From the NCBI GenBank assembly GCA_025454255.1, contig JALOOU010000014.1:20186-84185 (forward strand): 64,000 nt of DNA. The letters run 5' to 3'. The notes beneath the pieces are model-generated. The model did not search any database. It was not told the origin of the DNA and worked only from the letters and a program-made list of their open reading frames with translations. This document shows, in pieces, positions 47,941 to 57,990 of the stretch. Source of the DNA: Desulfobacterales bacterium. Lineage in GTDB: Bacteria > Desulfobacterota > Desulfobacteria > Desulfobacterales > SpSt-501. Each line of letters starts with the position of its first letter. Positions within the stretch are counted from its first letter, which is position 1. The translations under genes were made by a program, and so were the position numbers.

Positions 47941-50307
47941 TTAGATCCTCTTGCCGATCCATTTGATGGAGTTGATGAAATTCAATCCGAGGCCCGCGCA
48001 GACCGTCGCGGCAAGCCGCACGATGCCGACCAGGTTGCGCAGGGAGCCCCTCACGCCGATCCCCAGGATGATCAGAAAGCCCTTCAGAGAGTTGACGGTT
48101 CGGCCCAGTTTCGCATCGTAGAAATATTTCCAGCGGCCGCTGTCGCCGTAGACGAAGTCGACGATGCGGGCATAGGCCTGCTCGTCGGGGTGCTCGAACT
48201 CGCAGCCCAGGATCAGGCCGGCTTCGCGGCGCTCCCGGCGGCGGACGCTCACGGGCAGGACGTGCAGGCGCCCCTCGCTGTCGCAGGCCTCCAGGATCAG
48301 GCGCTCTCCGGGGAGCCGGGCCCCCGCCTCGGTCATCACCCGCACCCCCGCGGTCGAAAGGTCGACCAGGGTGGCTGCCGTCGGGGCCTTGGACCCCGGC
48401 GCCCGCACCGTGACCGGCTCCCGGGTTTCGTAGCGGTGCGCCCGGCGGATTTGGCGCCGCTCCCACACGACCCCCAGGCAGCAGAGGATCAGCACCATGT
48501 TGAAGGTGTTCCAGGCCAGGCAGACGAACACCGTGTCGGCGAGCAGCGGGGCGGTGACCAGCTCCTTGAGGCCGGCCGGGTAGGCCAGCGCGGCGAAGAC
48601 CAGCATGATATAGAACGGCACCGAAAGGGGCGTCAAGGCGTCTTTGCGCGCTGAAATGGTTTTGGGAGTGACGCGGAACGTGGGCTTGCGCGGGTGGGCG
48701 AAGACCGAGAGCACCGCCGGGGCGAGGAAAATGCTCTGGATGGTTTCGTAGAGTTCTGAAAAAAAAGGGTGACGCAGACGGCCGAAAAGATAGTTCGTCA
48801 CGTAGTAGGAGGCCAAGAGATGCGGAATGGCGTAGATCGCCACCTGGGACAGGGAGGCGTTGTAGATCCGCAGCCCGAAGAACAGAAACAGCAGCGGGGA
48901 GACGAAGAAGATGATCCGGGCCAGGCCGAACAGCCAGAAGAAGCAGGAGTTGAAGTAGCAGATCCGCTGACCCAGGCTCAGCCCCTTTTTGAACAACGGG
49001 TTTTTCAGCACGAAAATCTGCATCATGCCCTGCGCCCAGCGGCTGCGCTGGATGATGAAGTGGTCGAAGGATTCGGGCGACAGCCCCATGATCATGGGCT
49101 TGTTCAGATAGACGCTGCGATAGCCGCGCGCGTGCAGCTCCATGGCGGTCTCGGCGTCCTCGGTGATCGTGTCGCCGGCCACCCCGCCGATCTCCTCCAG
49201 GCACCGGCGCCGCAGCAGAGCGGCCGAGCCGCAGAAGAAAGAGGAGTTCCAGAAGTCGAGCCCCAAGTGGATGGCTCCGTAGAACATCTCGTTTTCCGTC
49301 GGGCTGCGGCGCCGGGTGTCCAGATTTTTCTCCACCGGCGTCGGGTTGATGAAGAAATGAGGGGTCTGCACCAGAAACAGCCGCTCGTCCTCCAGAAAAA
49401 AGCCGACGGTGCTCTGAAGGAAGTCCCGGGTCGGGACATGGTCGCAGTCCAGAACGAGCACCAGCTCCCCGCGGCTGCGATGGAACCCGTTGTTGATGCA
49501 GCCGGCCTTCCCCGAGAGTTCAGCCGTCTCGTCGCAGCCGCAGTTGCGCAATCCACCGTTGATGTTGCCGGCTTTGGCCCGGGTGTTGTCCTCCCGGGTC
49601 AGGTAGTGGACTCCCAAACGGGCCGCCAGGCCCTTTAGCGATTCGGCCCGCGCGCGGGCCGCCGCCGCTTGAAGCGGGTTGGGGTCGTTCAATTTGGAGA
49701 TGGTGCCGCCGTCGTCCAGCAGGTAGATGGCGAGCCGGTCGGGGGGATAGTCCAGCTGCGTGCAGGCCGCGAGGGTGACGTGCACCACCTCCACGGGTTC
49801 GTTGTAGGTCGGGATGAACACATCCACCGTGGGCAGCCGCGCGGGGTCGGAGGGAAGCGGGGGCGCCTTGCGGGCCAGGGGGGAGATGTTCACGATCATC
49901 CCCATCGAGTGGATCAGGATCCCATACGTTTCGGCCAGATAAAGCAAGGTCATGAAGGTGAAGTCCCAGCCGCCCTGATAGCTCAACGTTTCGGTGGTGC
50001 GGAACATCCAGTACCGCCACGACAGGAATGCGCCCAACAGGATGACCGTGATGCGGCTGACATCCGGATTGAAACGCTTGGACCATCCGGACAGGTACAA
50101 CACCACCAGGACCGTCAGGCTCATGAGGACCTGGTTGTCGAAGGAGAGGTGGATGGCGGAGCCTATGGCGGCAAAGCACATGAGCAGGCTGAAGGCGATC
50201 CAGTGCATCGTGCCCGGAGTCCGGTCGCCGGTCGGGTCGGCGGCCAGGGGGTGCGGCCGCTCGCTGTGATCGGTGGAGGATCTCGCGCTCATGGGTCGCT
50301 TTATCAT
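47941..50307 (-). CDS. bcsA: Cellulose synthase catalytic subunit with PilZ domain
   Basis: DVFIPTYNEP, DCDHVP, TEDAETAM, QRSRWAQGM (QxxRW); C-terminal RRAHRYETREPV...DLSTAGVRV PilZ. Confidence 0.96.
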   Translation of the reverse strand: MIKRPMSARSSTDHSERPHPLAADPTGDRTPGTMHWIAFSLLMCFAAIGSAIHLSFDNQVLMSLTVLVVLYLSGWSKRFNPDVSRITVILLGAFLSWRYWMFRTTETLSYQGGWDFTFMTLLYLAETYGILIHSMGMIVNISPLARKAPPLPSDPARLPTVDVFIPTYNEPVEVVHVTLAACTQLDYPPDRLAIYLLDDGGTISKLNDPNPLQAAAARARAESLKGLAARLGVHYLTREDNTRAKAGNINGGLRNCGCDETAELSGKAGCINNGFHRSRGELVLVLDCDHVPTRDFLQSTVGFFLEDERLFLVQTPHFFINPTPVEKNLDTRRRSPTENEMFYGAIHLGLDFWNSSFFCGSAALLRRRCLEEIGGVAGDTITEDAETAMELHARGYRSVYLNKPMIMGLSPESFDHFIIQRSRWAQGMMQIFVLKNPLFKKGLSLGQRICYFNSCFFWLFGLARIIFFVSPLLFLFFGLRIYNASLSQVAIYAIPHLLASYYVTNYLFGRLRHPFFSELYETIQSIFLAPAVLSVFAHPRKPTFRVTPKTISARKDALTPLSVPFYIMLVFAALAYPAGLKELVTAPLLADTVFVCLAWNTFNMVLILCCLGVVWERRQIRRAHRYETREPVTVRAPGSKAPTAATLVDLSTAGVRVMTEAGARLPGERLILEACDSEGRLHVLPVSVRRRERREAGLILGCEFEHPDEQAYARIVDFVYGDSGRWKYFYDAKLGRTVNSLKGFLIILGIGVRGSLRNLVGIVRLAATVCAGLGLNFINSIKWIGKRI

Positions 50308-50423
50308 GCAGCTGCGCGGCCGGTTCCAAACGCCCCGGTCGGCGGGATTGAGTCGGTCTGGAAACAGGCGGCCCATAAATCCGATTGGGCCGGGTTTCGG
50401 ATCGATTTTGAGATGTTACACCT

Positions 50424-50429
50424 ATTATA
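50424..50429 (-). promoter_or_regulatory. Candidate -10 element (TATAAT) upstream of bcsA
   Basis: Perfect TATAAT on minus strand in an AT-richer stretch between divergent bcsA and Mrp gene; no convincing -35. Confidence 0.3.
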
Positions 50430-50664
50430 GCGAATATTTTACCCAAAGGCCACAAAATTATGAAGCCGGAGCGCCGCCGGGATCCCCCGCGCCGTGCTGC
50501 GTGTAGATCTCTTTTTCTCCACATAAGCCGACCCGTCCTGAGGCCATGGCCGGCTGCTGAAATCACCGGCAGGCCGCTGCGGCCTTGACATGAGCGAATG
50601 CGGTGGTAGTCTCTACCGCCTGAACAGGCAACTATATGCGGACCACTTTTGGGAGGCAATTGGA

Positions 50665-51510
50665 ATGGTTGACATCATGAGTGAGGTGCCCAGGACCCCG
50701 CAGCAGGTGAAAGCGGAGCAGGATCTATCGCTCAAAAATTCACTGGGCATGATCAATAACAAGATCATGGTGATGAGCGGCAAGGGCGGTGTGGGAAAAA
50801 CCAGCACGGCGGTCAACCTTTCGATCGCCCTGGCGCACAAGGGGTTTCAGGTCGGTATCATGGATGTCGATCTTCACGGCCCGGATGTGCCGCGGATGCT
50901 CGGTCTGAACGGGATGCCGGATGTGAACTCGAATCGAAAGCTGGCCCCGCTGAAGCACTCCGAGCGGCTGGCCGCCATTTCCATGGAGTCTTTTCTGCCC
51001 AAGAAAGACGATGCCGTCATCTGGCGCGGCCCCTTGAAGTTCTCCGCCATCCGGCAGTTCATCGCCGATGTGGAGTGGGGCCGGCTCGATTTTCTGGTGA
51101 TCGACTCTCCGCCCGGCACCGGCGACGAGCCCCTCACCGTCGCCCAGCAGATTCCGGACGCCCGCGCTATCATCGTCACCACGCCGCAGGAGGTCGCACT
51201 GGCGGACGTGCGCAAATCCATTAATTTCTGCCGGACCGTCAACCTCGATGTTTTCGGCCTCGTTGAAAACATGAGCGGGCTGGCCTGCCCGCACTGTGGA
51301 GGGAATATCGATCTTTTCGGCGCCGGCGGGGGGGAGCGCACGGCGTTGGAGATGGGGGTGCGCTTTCTCGGGAAGATCCCGATCGACCCGCGCATGGTCG
51401 CCTGCGGGGACTCGGGCCAGTGCTTCCAGCAGGTGCATGCCGGCTCGCCGGTGACGCTTGCTTTCAGCACGATCGCGGATGCCGTGGCCGGTCTGGCGGA
51501 GCGGCGCTGA
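50665..51510 (+). CDS. Mrp/ApbC/NBP35-family ATPase
   Basis: MSGKGGVGKTSTAVNLSIALA, DVDLHGPDVPRMLGL, DSPPGTGDEPLTV, LACPHCGG. Confidence 0.94.
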   Translation: MVDIMSEVPRTPQQVKAEQDLSLKNSLGMINNKIMVMSGKGGVGKTSTAVNLSIALAHKGFQVGIMDVDLHGPDVPRMLGLNGMPDVNSNRKLAPLKHSERLAAISMESFLPKKDDAVIWRGPLKFSAIRQFIADVEWGRLDFLVIDSPPGTGDEPLTVAQQIPDARAIIVTTPQEVALADVRKSINFCRTVNLDVFGLVENMSGLACPHCGGNIDLFGAGGGERTALEMGVRFLGKIPIDPRMVACGDSGQCFQQVHAGSPVTLAFSTIADAVAGLAERR

Positions 51511-51579
51511 CGGTTCGCGCGCGGATCGCGATGGGCTCCTCCCCCCGCAGCGCCTTCCGCCCTTCGCGGCTCCCCCTGT

Positions 51580-52515
51580 TTATTTGAGCGCCGCCGTCAT
51601 CTGCTCGGCGGACCCGACCACGTAGTGGGAGAGGTCCCGCGGTGTGGGCTTGCGCGGGTCGCTCCAGTCGTAGAACCCCTTGCCGGTAGCCGCGCCGAAC
51701 TCGCCGTTCTTCACCATCCGCACCAAAATCAGCGGCGGGTAGAGCCGCGGATCGCTGGAGGCCTGCAGCATTTCTAGGGCCACCCGCAGCATCGTGGGGG
51801 CGCTGATGAAGTCGTGCAGTTTGAAAACGCCTTGGGGGTGGCCAAGGCTCGTGTTCAGGCCGACATCGCCGTCTTCCACCCGGATTTTTCCCTGCTCGAG
51901 GAGCCGCACCGCGTCGAGCGCCATCGGCACCAGCAGGCGGTTGACCCAGAAGCCCGGGATGTTGGGCGCCAGAAACGGCGCTTTTTTCATTTCCAGGAGA
52001 GCGCGTCGGGTGAACTCGACGGTCTCAGCGGATGTTTTGGCGCCCGGCACCACCTCGACGCCCGGCATCATCGGCACCGGGTTGAACCCGTGCGTGATGA
52101 TGGAGCGCTCCGGCCGTCCGCCGGCCTCGGCCAGCTGGTTGATGTCCAGGCTGCTGGTGTTGGACCAAAAAATCACCTTTTCCGGCAGCTGCGGCAGCAG
52201 CTCTCCCAGCACCCGGCGCTTGAGCTGCAGATCCTCGAAGATGACCTCGAGCAGCACATCGCACGCGGACGCGGCGGCGATGAAGGCCGCCCGCTCCGTG
52301 TGGGTCCGGATGCGGCCGCCGACGGCCGCGGCGAGGCCCGGCTCGGCGAGTTTGAAGCGCCGGGCCGTTTTTTCGGCCAGCTCGACGCAGGCGCCGACGG
52401 TGCCGGCTAGCATGTCGGGGTCGGCGTCGGTGCAGTGGACCTCGTGGCCGGCCATGGCGCATTGCGTGATCCAGCCGCGCCCCATGACCCCCGTGCCGAT
52501 GACGGCGATCTTCAT
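51580..52515 (-). CDS. 3-hydroxyacyl-CoA dehydrogenase family protein
   Basis: IGTGVMGRGWI, SNTSSLDINQLAEA, HGFNPVPMMPGVEVVPG. Confidence 0.92.
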   Translation of the reverse strand: MKIAVIGTGVMGRGWITQCAMAGHEVHCTDADPDMLAGTVGACVELAEKTARRFKLAEPGLAAAVGGRIRTHTERAAFIAAASACDVLLEVIFEDLQLKRRVLGELLPQLPEKVIFWSNTSSLDINQLAEAGGRPERSIITHGFNPVPMMPGVEVVPGAKTSAETVEFTRRALLEMKKAPFLAPNIPGFWVNRLLVPMALDAVRLLEQGKIRVEDGDVGLNTSLGHPQGVFKLHDFISAPTMLRVALEMLQASSDPRLYPPLILVRMVKNGEFGAATGKGFYDWSDPRKPTPRDLSHYVVGSAEQMTAALK

Positions 52516-52546
52516 GAGTGACCTCCCTGGGTGGTTTTGATTTCAG

Positions 52547-53737
52547 TCATCGAGCGTCTCCGCCGCGTCGGGCCTGTTCGGCTGCGCGCAGGAATCCGCT
52601 GCGTGAATCCCGGATCGTCTGGTCCGGCACCGCAAACGAAATGCGGAAATAGCCGGGGGTCCCGAAGGCGCGCCCCGGGCTGACCAGGATGCGTTCGGCC
52701 TTCAGGATCTCCGTGAAGCGGACATCGTCGGGGATCGGGCTCTGGGGAAAAAGGTAGAAGGCGCCTTCGGGCCGGTTGAATTCGTAGCCCGCGGCCGCAA
52801 GGATCTCGCAGAGCATGTCCCGCCGCCGGCGGTAGACGGAGACATCCACCGCCGCCCCCAGCACGCGGGCGACGGCCTGCTGGAGCAGGCCGGGGGCGTT
52901 GACGACGTGCATGGAATTGGCGGTGCTGCCGGCGGCCACGATCGCCCCGGCGTCCTCGGCCTCCGGGTGCACGGCGAAATAGCCGATCCGCTCCCCGGCC
53001 AGGCTCAGCTCCTTCGAGAAGGAGTTCACCACGATGGTGTGGGGGTAGGCCTTCATCACCGGGGGGACGAGGGTTCCGAAGGTGATGGTGCGGTAGGGCT
53101 CGTCGCAGACCAGGTAGATGCGCCGGCCGAAGCGGGCGCTCGCCTTCTCCAGCACCCGGCCCAGGGCGTCGATCTCGGCCGCCGAATAGATGGCGCCGGT
53201 GGGGTTGTTCGGGGAGTTGATCAGCACCACGCGGGTCTGCCGGGTCAGGGCCCGGTTGACGGCGTCGGGATCCAGATGAAAGCGCCGATCGGTCGGCGCC
53301 GTTTTAAGAGTTGCATCCACCAGGAAGGCGTAGCTGCCGTAGCCCAGAAAATAGGGGGCGGGGGTCAGGATCTCCTCGCCGGGGTTGACCAGCGCCCGGA
53401 AGACGGCGTTCAGGGCGCCCGCCGCGCCGACCGTCATGACGATCATCTCCGGCCGGGCCGGCACGCTGTGCTCGGCGGAGAGCCGCCGGGCCAGCGCCTC
53501 GCGCAGCGGCGGGTGCCCGGCGACCGGCGCGTAGCCGAACGAGAGGGTCTCTGACTGCGCCAGCTCCCGCAGCGCGGCGCGCAACTCGGCCGGGGGGGGG
53601 AGATCGGGGTTGCCCAATGAGAAGTCGTAGACGTTGTCGGCGCCGTGCCGCTCCTTGAGCCGGCGGCCCTCCTCGAACATGTCCTTGACGACGGCAAACT
53701 CCGCCACCCGGCGCACCATTCGGTCTGCAATCGGCAT
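52547..53737 (-). CDS. PLP-dependent class I aminotransferase
   Basis: NSPNNPTGAIYSAAEI, NSFSKELSLAGERIGY. Confidence 0.93.
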   Translation of the reverse strand: MPIADRMVRRVAEFAVVKDMFEEGRRLKERHGADNVYDFSLGNPDLPPPAELRAALRELAQSETLSFGYAPVAGHPPLREALARRLSAEHSVPARPEMIVMTVGAAGALNAVFRALVNPGEEILTPAPYFLGYGSYAFLVDATLKTAPTDRRFHLDPDAVNRALTRQTRVVLINSPNNPTGAIYSAAEIDALGRVLEKASARFGRRIYLVCDEPYRTITFGTLVPPVMKAYPHTIVVNSFSKELSLAGERIGYFAVHPEAEDAGAIVAAGSTANSMHVVNAPGLLQQAVARVLGAAVDVSVYRRRRDMLCEILAAAGYEFNRPEGAFYLFPQSPIPDDVRFTEILKAERILVSPGRAFGTPGYFRISFAVPDQTIRDSRSGFLRAAEQARRGGDAR

Positions 53738-53960
53738 CTCTTCCTCCCCGTGTGGGTTGTGCCCCGGCTCTCCGGCATCCGGGGTGAGGAATCCGGAGAG
53801 CGCGCCGCGACTATACGAGGTTCGCATGCGAGGGTCAAGCTCCGCGGCGGGAGGCCGCCGGGGCGGGCGCTAAATTTTTTGCTTCAAATATGCCCGGCTT
53901 GATTGTATCCTGCCGCAGAGCTGGAGCCCTTTGAATCGAGCTCGCATGGGAGGTGGACCT

Positions 53961-55877
53961 ATGCCGTTCGCATACACCGGAAAAATTCTGCACGTGGACC
54001 TCACGCACCGCAAGGTGGAGATCGAGGAGCCCGGGGAGGTCTTTTATCGCAGTTACCTGGGGGGCCGGGGCATCGGCTACCACTACCTCATGCGGGAGGT
54101 GCCGCCGCACGCGGATGCGCTGGCGCCGGAGAACCTGCTGGTGCTGGCCACCGGGGTGATGACCGGGTCGCCGATCGCCGCCTCCTGCCGGTTTGCCGCG
54201 GTCGGCAAATCCCCGCTGACCGGAACCGCCGGCGAGTCCGAGGCCGCCGGCTTCTTCGGCCCCGAGCTCAAAAAGGCCGGCTTCGACGCGGTCGTTCTCA
54301 GGGGGCGGGCGGACGCCCCGGTCTATCTCTGGGTGACCGACGGCCGGGCCGAGATCCGGGATGCGCGCCCCATCGCCCTGCAGGGTGCGCGCGAGGTCGA
54401 GGACGCCATCCGCGCGGAGCTGGGCAGCGACAAGATCCGGGTGGCCCAGACCGGGCCGGCCGGTATGCGGCAGGTGCGCTTCGCCAACATCACCAACAAC
54501 CTCGGCCACTTCAACGGCCGCGGCGGCTTCGGCGCCGTGATGGGGGCCAAGAACATCCGGGCCGTGGCCGCCCTCGGAAACGGCGCCATCGAATACCGCG
54601 ACCCCGAGTTCCTGCGCCGGACCGCCACCGAATACGCCAAGAGCTTCCGGCAGAACCCGGTGGGCGATGCGCTCTACGTCTACGGCACCACCGCCTTCCC
54701 GGAGATCTTGTCGGCCGCCGGCGGGCTGCCGGTGAACAACTTTCGCGCCAGCGCCCTCGCGGACGCCGCCCCTTTGGGCGGCGAGACCTACAATGCGCTG
54801 CTGCTCAAGAAACGCAAGGGCTGCCATGCCTGCCCCATCATGTGCAAGCGGGTCATCGCCCTGGACGACCCGGTCTACGGCGTCGATTCGCGCTACGGCG
54901 GGCCCGAGTACGAGACCATCGCCGCCTTGGGGTCCAACCTGAACATCACGGACCTGCGCGTCGTGGCCAAGGGCAACGAGATCTGCGACCGCTACTGCAT
55001 GGACACCATTTCGGCCGGCATGACCATCGCCTTCGCCTGCGAGTGTTTCGAGAAAGGCCTCATCACCGCGGTCGACACCGGCGGCCTGGAGCTGCGCTTC
55101 GGAGACCCCGGGCTGCTCTTGAGGCTCTTGGAGATGATCGCTCACCGGGAGGGCTTCGGCGATGCGCTGGCCGAGGGCTCGGCCCGGCTGGCCGAACGCT
55201 GGGGGCTGTCCGATTCCCCCTTTTGCATGTGCGTCAAGGGCCAGGAGCTTGCCCTGCACGACCCGCGCATCAAGGCCGGGGTGGGGTTGAGCTATGCGCT
55301 GAGCACCTACGGGGCGGACCACATGAACGCCCCGCACGACCCCTCCTTCGTGGACGAAGCCTCCTTTTCCTTCCGCTCGGCCCAGGCGCTGGGGATCTAC
55401 CGGCCGATGCCCGCCACCAGCCTCGCCGGCGAAAAGGTGCGCGCGTTCACCGCCCTCGAAAAATACTGGCGGATGCTCGATGCGCTCGGCCTGTGCGTCT
55501 TCGGCTTTGCGCCGCGCGGGGTCATGCCGATCGAGGCGCTGGAGGCGTGCATCCGGGCGGCCACCGGATGGAATGCGAGCCTCTACGAGCTCATGCGGGC
55601 GGCGGAACGCTCCTCCATCCTGGCGCGCGCCTTCAACAGCCGGGAGGGGTTTTCGATCAAGGAAGACCGTATCCCCGCCCGTCTCTTCGACCCCAAGCCC
55701 AACGGCCCCCGGGCCGGGGAGCAGGCCTTCTCCCCCGAGGAGTTCCAGAGGGCGGTTGAGCTCTATTACACCATCGTCGGCTGCGATCCCCGCACCGGGC
55801 GGCCGCTGCCCGGCAAGCTGGCCGAGCTCGACCTCGAGTGGGTGGCGGCGCTGTTGGGAGCGCCCCAGGCCGTGTGA
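53961..55877 (+). CDS. Tungsten-dependent aldehyde:ferredoxin oxidoreductase family
   Basis: RSYLGGRGIGYHYL, GHFNGRGGFGAVMGAKNIRAV, KGCHACPIMCKR. Confidence 0.95.
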   Translation: MPFAYTGKILHVDLTHRKVEIEEPGEVFYRSYLGGRGIGYHYLMREVPPHADALAPENLLVLATGVMTGSPIAASCRFAAVGKSPLTGTAGESEAAGFFGPELKKAGFDAVVLRGRADAPVYLWVTDGRAEIRDARPIALQGAREVEDAIRAELGSDKIRVAQTGPAGMRQVRFANITNNLGHFNGRGGFGAVMGAKNIRAVAALGNGAIEYRDPEFLRRTATEYAKSFRQNPVGDALYVYGTTAFPEILSAAGGLPVNNFRASALADAAPLGGETYNALLLKKRKGCHACPIMCKRVIALDDPVYGVDSRYGGPEYETIAALGSNLNITDLRVVAKGNEICDRYCMDTISAGMTIAFACECFEKGLITAVDTGGLELRFGDPGLLLRLLEMIAHREGFGDALAEGSARLAERWGLSDSPFCMCVKGQELALHDPRIKAGVGLSYALSTYGADHMNAPHDPSFVDEASFSFRSAQALGIYRPMPATSLAGEKVRAFTALEKYWRMLDALGLCVFGFAPRGVMPIEALEACIRAATGWNASLYELMRAAERSSILARAFNSREGFSIKEDRIPARLFDPKPNGPRAGEQAFSPEEFQRAVELYYTIVGCDPRTGRPLPGKLAELDLEWVAALLGAPQAV

Positions 55878-56052
55878 TCCGCGCGGCACGCCGCCTGCGG
55901 CAGCGCTTCGTCAGCGAGCAAGTTCAGATGTTGCGGGAGCGGCTTCCAGCCGCGATCCGATCTCGCCCCTGCCCGGGCGGGGCGCCCACGGGAAAAAGCC
56001 GAACGTACGCGAGAGCCGCAGGCGGCTAAAAGTGTGCGAGCACCGGACCCTT

Positions 56053-56087
56053 AACACCCAACACTAAACACCAAACACTGAACACCA
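56053..56087. repeat. Five-unit heptanucleotide repeat AACACYN
   Basis: aacaccc aacacta aacacca aacactg aacacca, directly upstream of yvcK. Confidence 0.85.
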
Positions 56088-56102
56088 ACCATCCGCACGC
56101 CT

Positions 56103-57113
56103 ATGGACGCCAAACCCATCAAGCTTTTGACTCTCGGCGGCGGCAGCGGGCAGTTCGCGCTGCTCTCCGGCCTGCGCGATCTGGAGCAGATCGACATCAC
56201 GGCCGTGGTGTCGATGGTCGACAGCGGCGGCAGCACCGGCCGGTTGCGCGATGAATTCGGCATACTGCCGCCGGGGGACATCCTCAAGTGCATCGTGGCC
56301 CTCTCCCCGCATCGGGACATGGCCCGCGGGCTGCTGCTCAAGCGCTTCATCGAAGACCGGCGCCTGAAGGGCCACAATGCCGGCAACCTGCTGCTGACCA
56401 TGCTCTCGCGCTACACCGAGAGCTTCCCGGCAGGGGTCCAGGCCCTGGCGGAGATTCTGGACGTGCGCGGACGGATCCTGCCGGTGACCGTCGACCAGGC
56501 CACCCTGGTGGCCGAGCTCACCGACGGCACGCGCATCTTCGGCGAAAAGGCCATCGACGTGCCGCGCGGGACGCAGCGCGAGAAAATCCGGGATGTGTTT
56601 CTGGTGCCCCACCACAGCGAGTCGATCTCGGTCTACCCGCCGGTGATCGATGCCGCCTGGTGGGCCGATTACATCGTCATCGGACCGGGCGATCTGTTCA
56701 CGAGCATCATCGCCGGCCTGATCGTCCCCGGGGTGAAGGAGGCCTTCCAGAAAAGCCGCGCCAAGATCCTCTTCGTTCTCAACATCATGACCAAGTTCGG
56801 CGAAACTCACAATTTCAGCGGGTGGGATTTCGTGTCGCGCCTGGAGAGCTTCTTGGGGCGGTCGGTCGACGGGGTGCTCTGCAACACAGCGCTGCCCGAT
56901 CCGTCGGTTCTGTCGAACTACGGCGCCCAGAAGGCCGAGCTGGTGAAGGTGGACCCGCAGGAGCGCTGCTGGGGGCGCCGGCGCATCTACGCGGCCGACC
57001 TGCTCGACACCTCCGGGGGCATCGTGCGCCACGACTCCAAGAAGCTCGCGGGCCTGCTCAAACGCATTATCGACGATCCGGCGACGGGTCGCAGGCGAGA
57101 GGAGGGGGAATGA
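56103..57113 (+). CDS. yvcK: YvcK/CofD-family gluconeogenesis factor
   Basis: LTLGGGSGQFALLSGL, VDSGGSTGRLRDEFGILPPGDI, GHNAGNLLLT, GPGDLFTSII. Confidence 0.93.
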   Translation: MDAKPIKLLTLGGGSGQFALLSGLRDLEQIDITAVVSMVDSGGSTGRLRDEFGILPPGDILKCIVALSPHRDMARGLLLKRFIEDRRLKGHNAGNLLLTMLSRYTESFPAGVQALAEILDVRGRILPVTVDQATLVAELTDGTRIFGEKAIDVPRGTQREKIRDVFLVPHHSESISVYPPVIDAAWWADYIVIGPGDLFTSIIAGLIVPGVKEAFQKSRAKILFVLNIMTKFGETHNFSGWDFVSRLESFLGRSVDGVLCNTALPDPSVLSNYGAQKAELVKVDPQERCWGRRRIYAADLLDTSGGIVRHDSKKLAGLLKRIIDDPATGRRREEGE

Positions 57114-57922
57114 TGGAAGCGCCGATCCGCACCCGGACGATCACGACCCGCTATGAACTCAGCGGGGCCGCAAACCAACCCGTCGTGATGTTGAGCCACT
57201 CGCTCGGCGCGGACCTGTCGATGTGGGATCGCCAGCTGGCCGCTTTGCAGCCCGGCTTCCGGGTGCTGCGCTACGACACCCGCGGCCACGGCGGCAGCGA
57301 GGTGGCGCCTCCGCCCTACCGGCTGGAGGAGCTCGTGGAGGATGCGGTCGCCCTGCTGGATGCCCTCGAAATCCCCAGGGTGCATTTCGCCGGCATCTCC
57401 ATGGGCGGGATGATCGGGCAGGGCCTTGCCCTGGGCCATCCGCAGCGCCTGCTCAGCCTCTGCTTGTGCAGCACGGCCGCGGTCATGCCGGAGGCCGCCC
57501 AGCCGGTGATCCAGGAGCGCATCGATATCGCCCGGGCCGAGGGCATGCCGGCGCTGGTGGAGGGCACGCTGGCCCGCTGGTTCACCCCGACGTTTTTGAA
57601 AAGCCGGCCGCCCGAAGTGGACGCTATCGGGCGCCAGCTCCGCGCCACGCCGGTGGCCGGCTACGTGGGGTGCACCGAGGCCATCCGCAGGCTCGATTAC
57701 CTCGACCGGCTGCCGCGCATCGGCCTGCCCACGCTGATCGTTGTGGGCGCCGACGATCCCGGAACGCCTGTCTCCGCCTCGCAGGCCATTCACGAGCGCA
57801 TCCGCGGCTCCCGGCTCGCGGTGATCCCGCGGGCCATGCACCTCGCCAACATCGAGCATGCCGGGATATTCAACCGCACGCTGGTCGATTTTTTAAGCGG
57901 CATCGAGCCCGCAGCCCCCTGA
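57110..57922 (+). CDS. Alpha/beta hydrolase, 3-oxoadipate enol-lactonase-like
   Basis: LSHSLGADLSMWDRQLAAL, YDTRGHGGS, GISMGGMIGQ; ATG overlaps yvcK stop. Confidence 0.88.
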   Translation: MMEAPIRTRTITTRYELSGAANQPVVMLSHSLGADLSMWDRQLAALQPGFRVLRYDTRGHGGSEVAPPPYRLEELVEDAVALLDALEIPRVHFAGISMGGMIGQGLALGHPQRLLSLCLCSTAAVMPEAAQPVIQERIDIARAEGMPALVEGTLARWFTPTFLKSRPPEVDAIGRQLRATPVAGYVGCTEAIRRLDYLDRLPRIGLPTLIVVGADDPGTPVSASQAIHERIRGSRLAVIPRAMHLANIEHAGIFNRTLVDFLSGIEPAAP

Positions 57923-57990
57923 CGGGCTAAAGTCCGGCGGCGCGGCTGCCGATACCCTTAGGCTGGAGGAGCCGTTAGACGCATCCGACC

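Noticed and set aside
50424-50455. Full sigma70 promoter for bcsA
   Set aside because: TATAAT is perfect but no -35 at 16-18 bp spacing; kept only as a low-confidence -10.
53835-55889. 684-codon - strand ORF opposite the AOR gene
   Set aside because: Shadow ORF; AOR signatures are on the plus strand.
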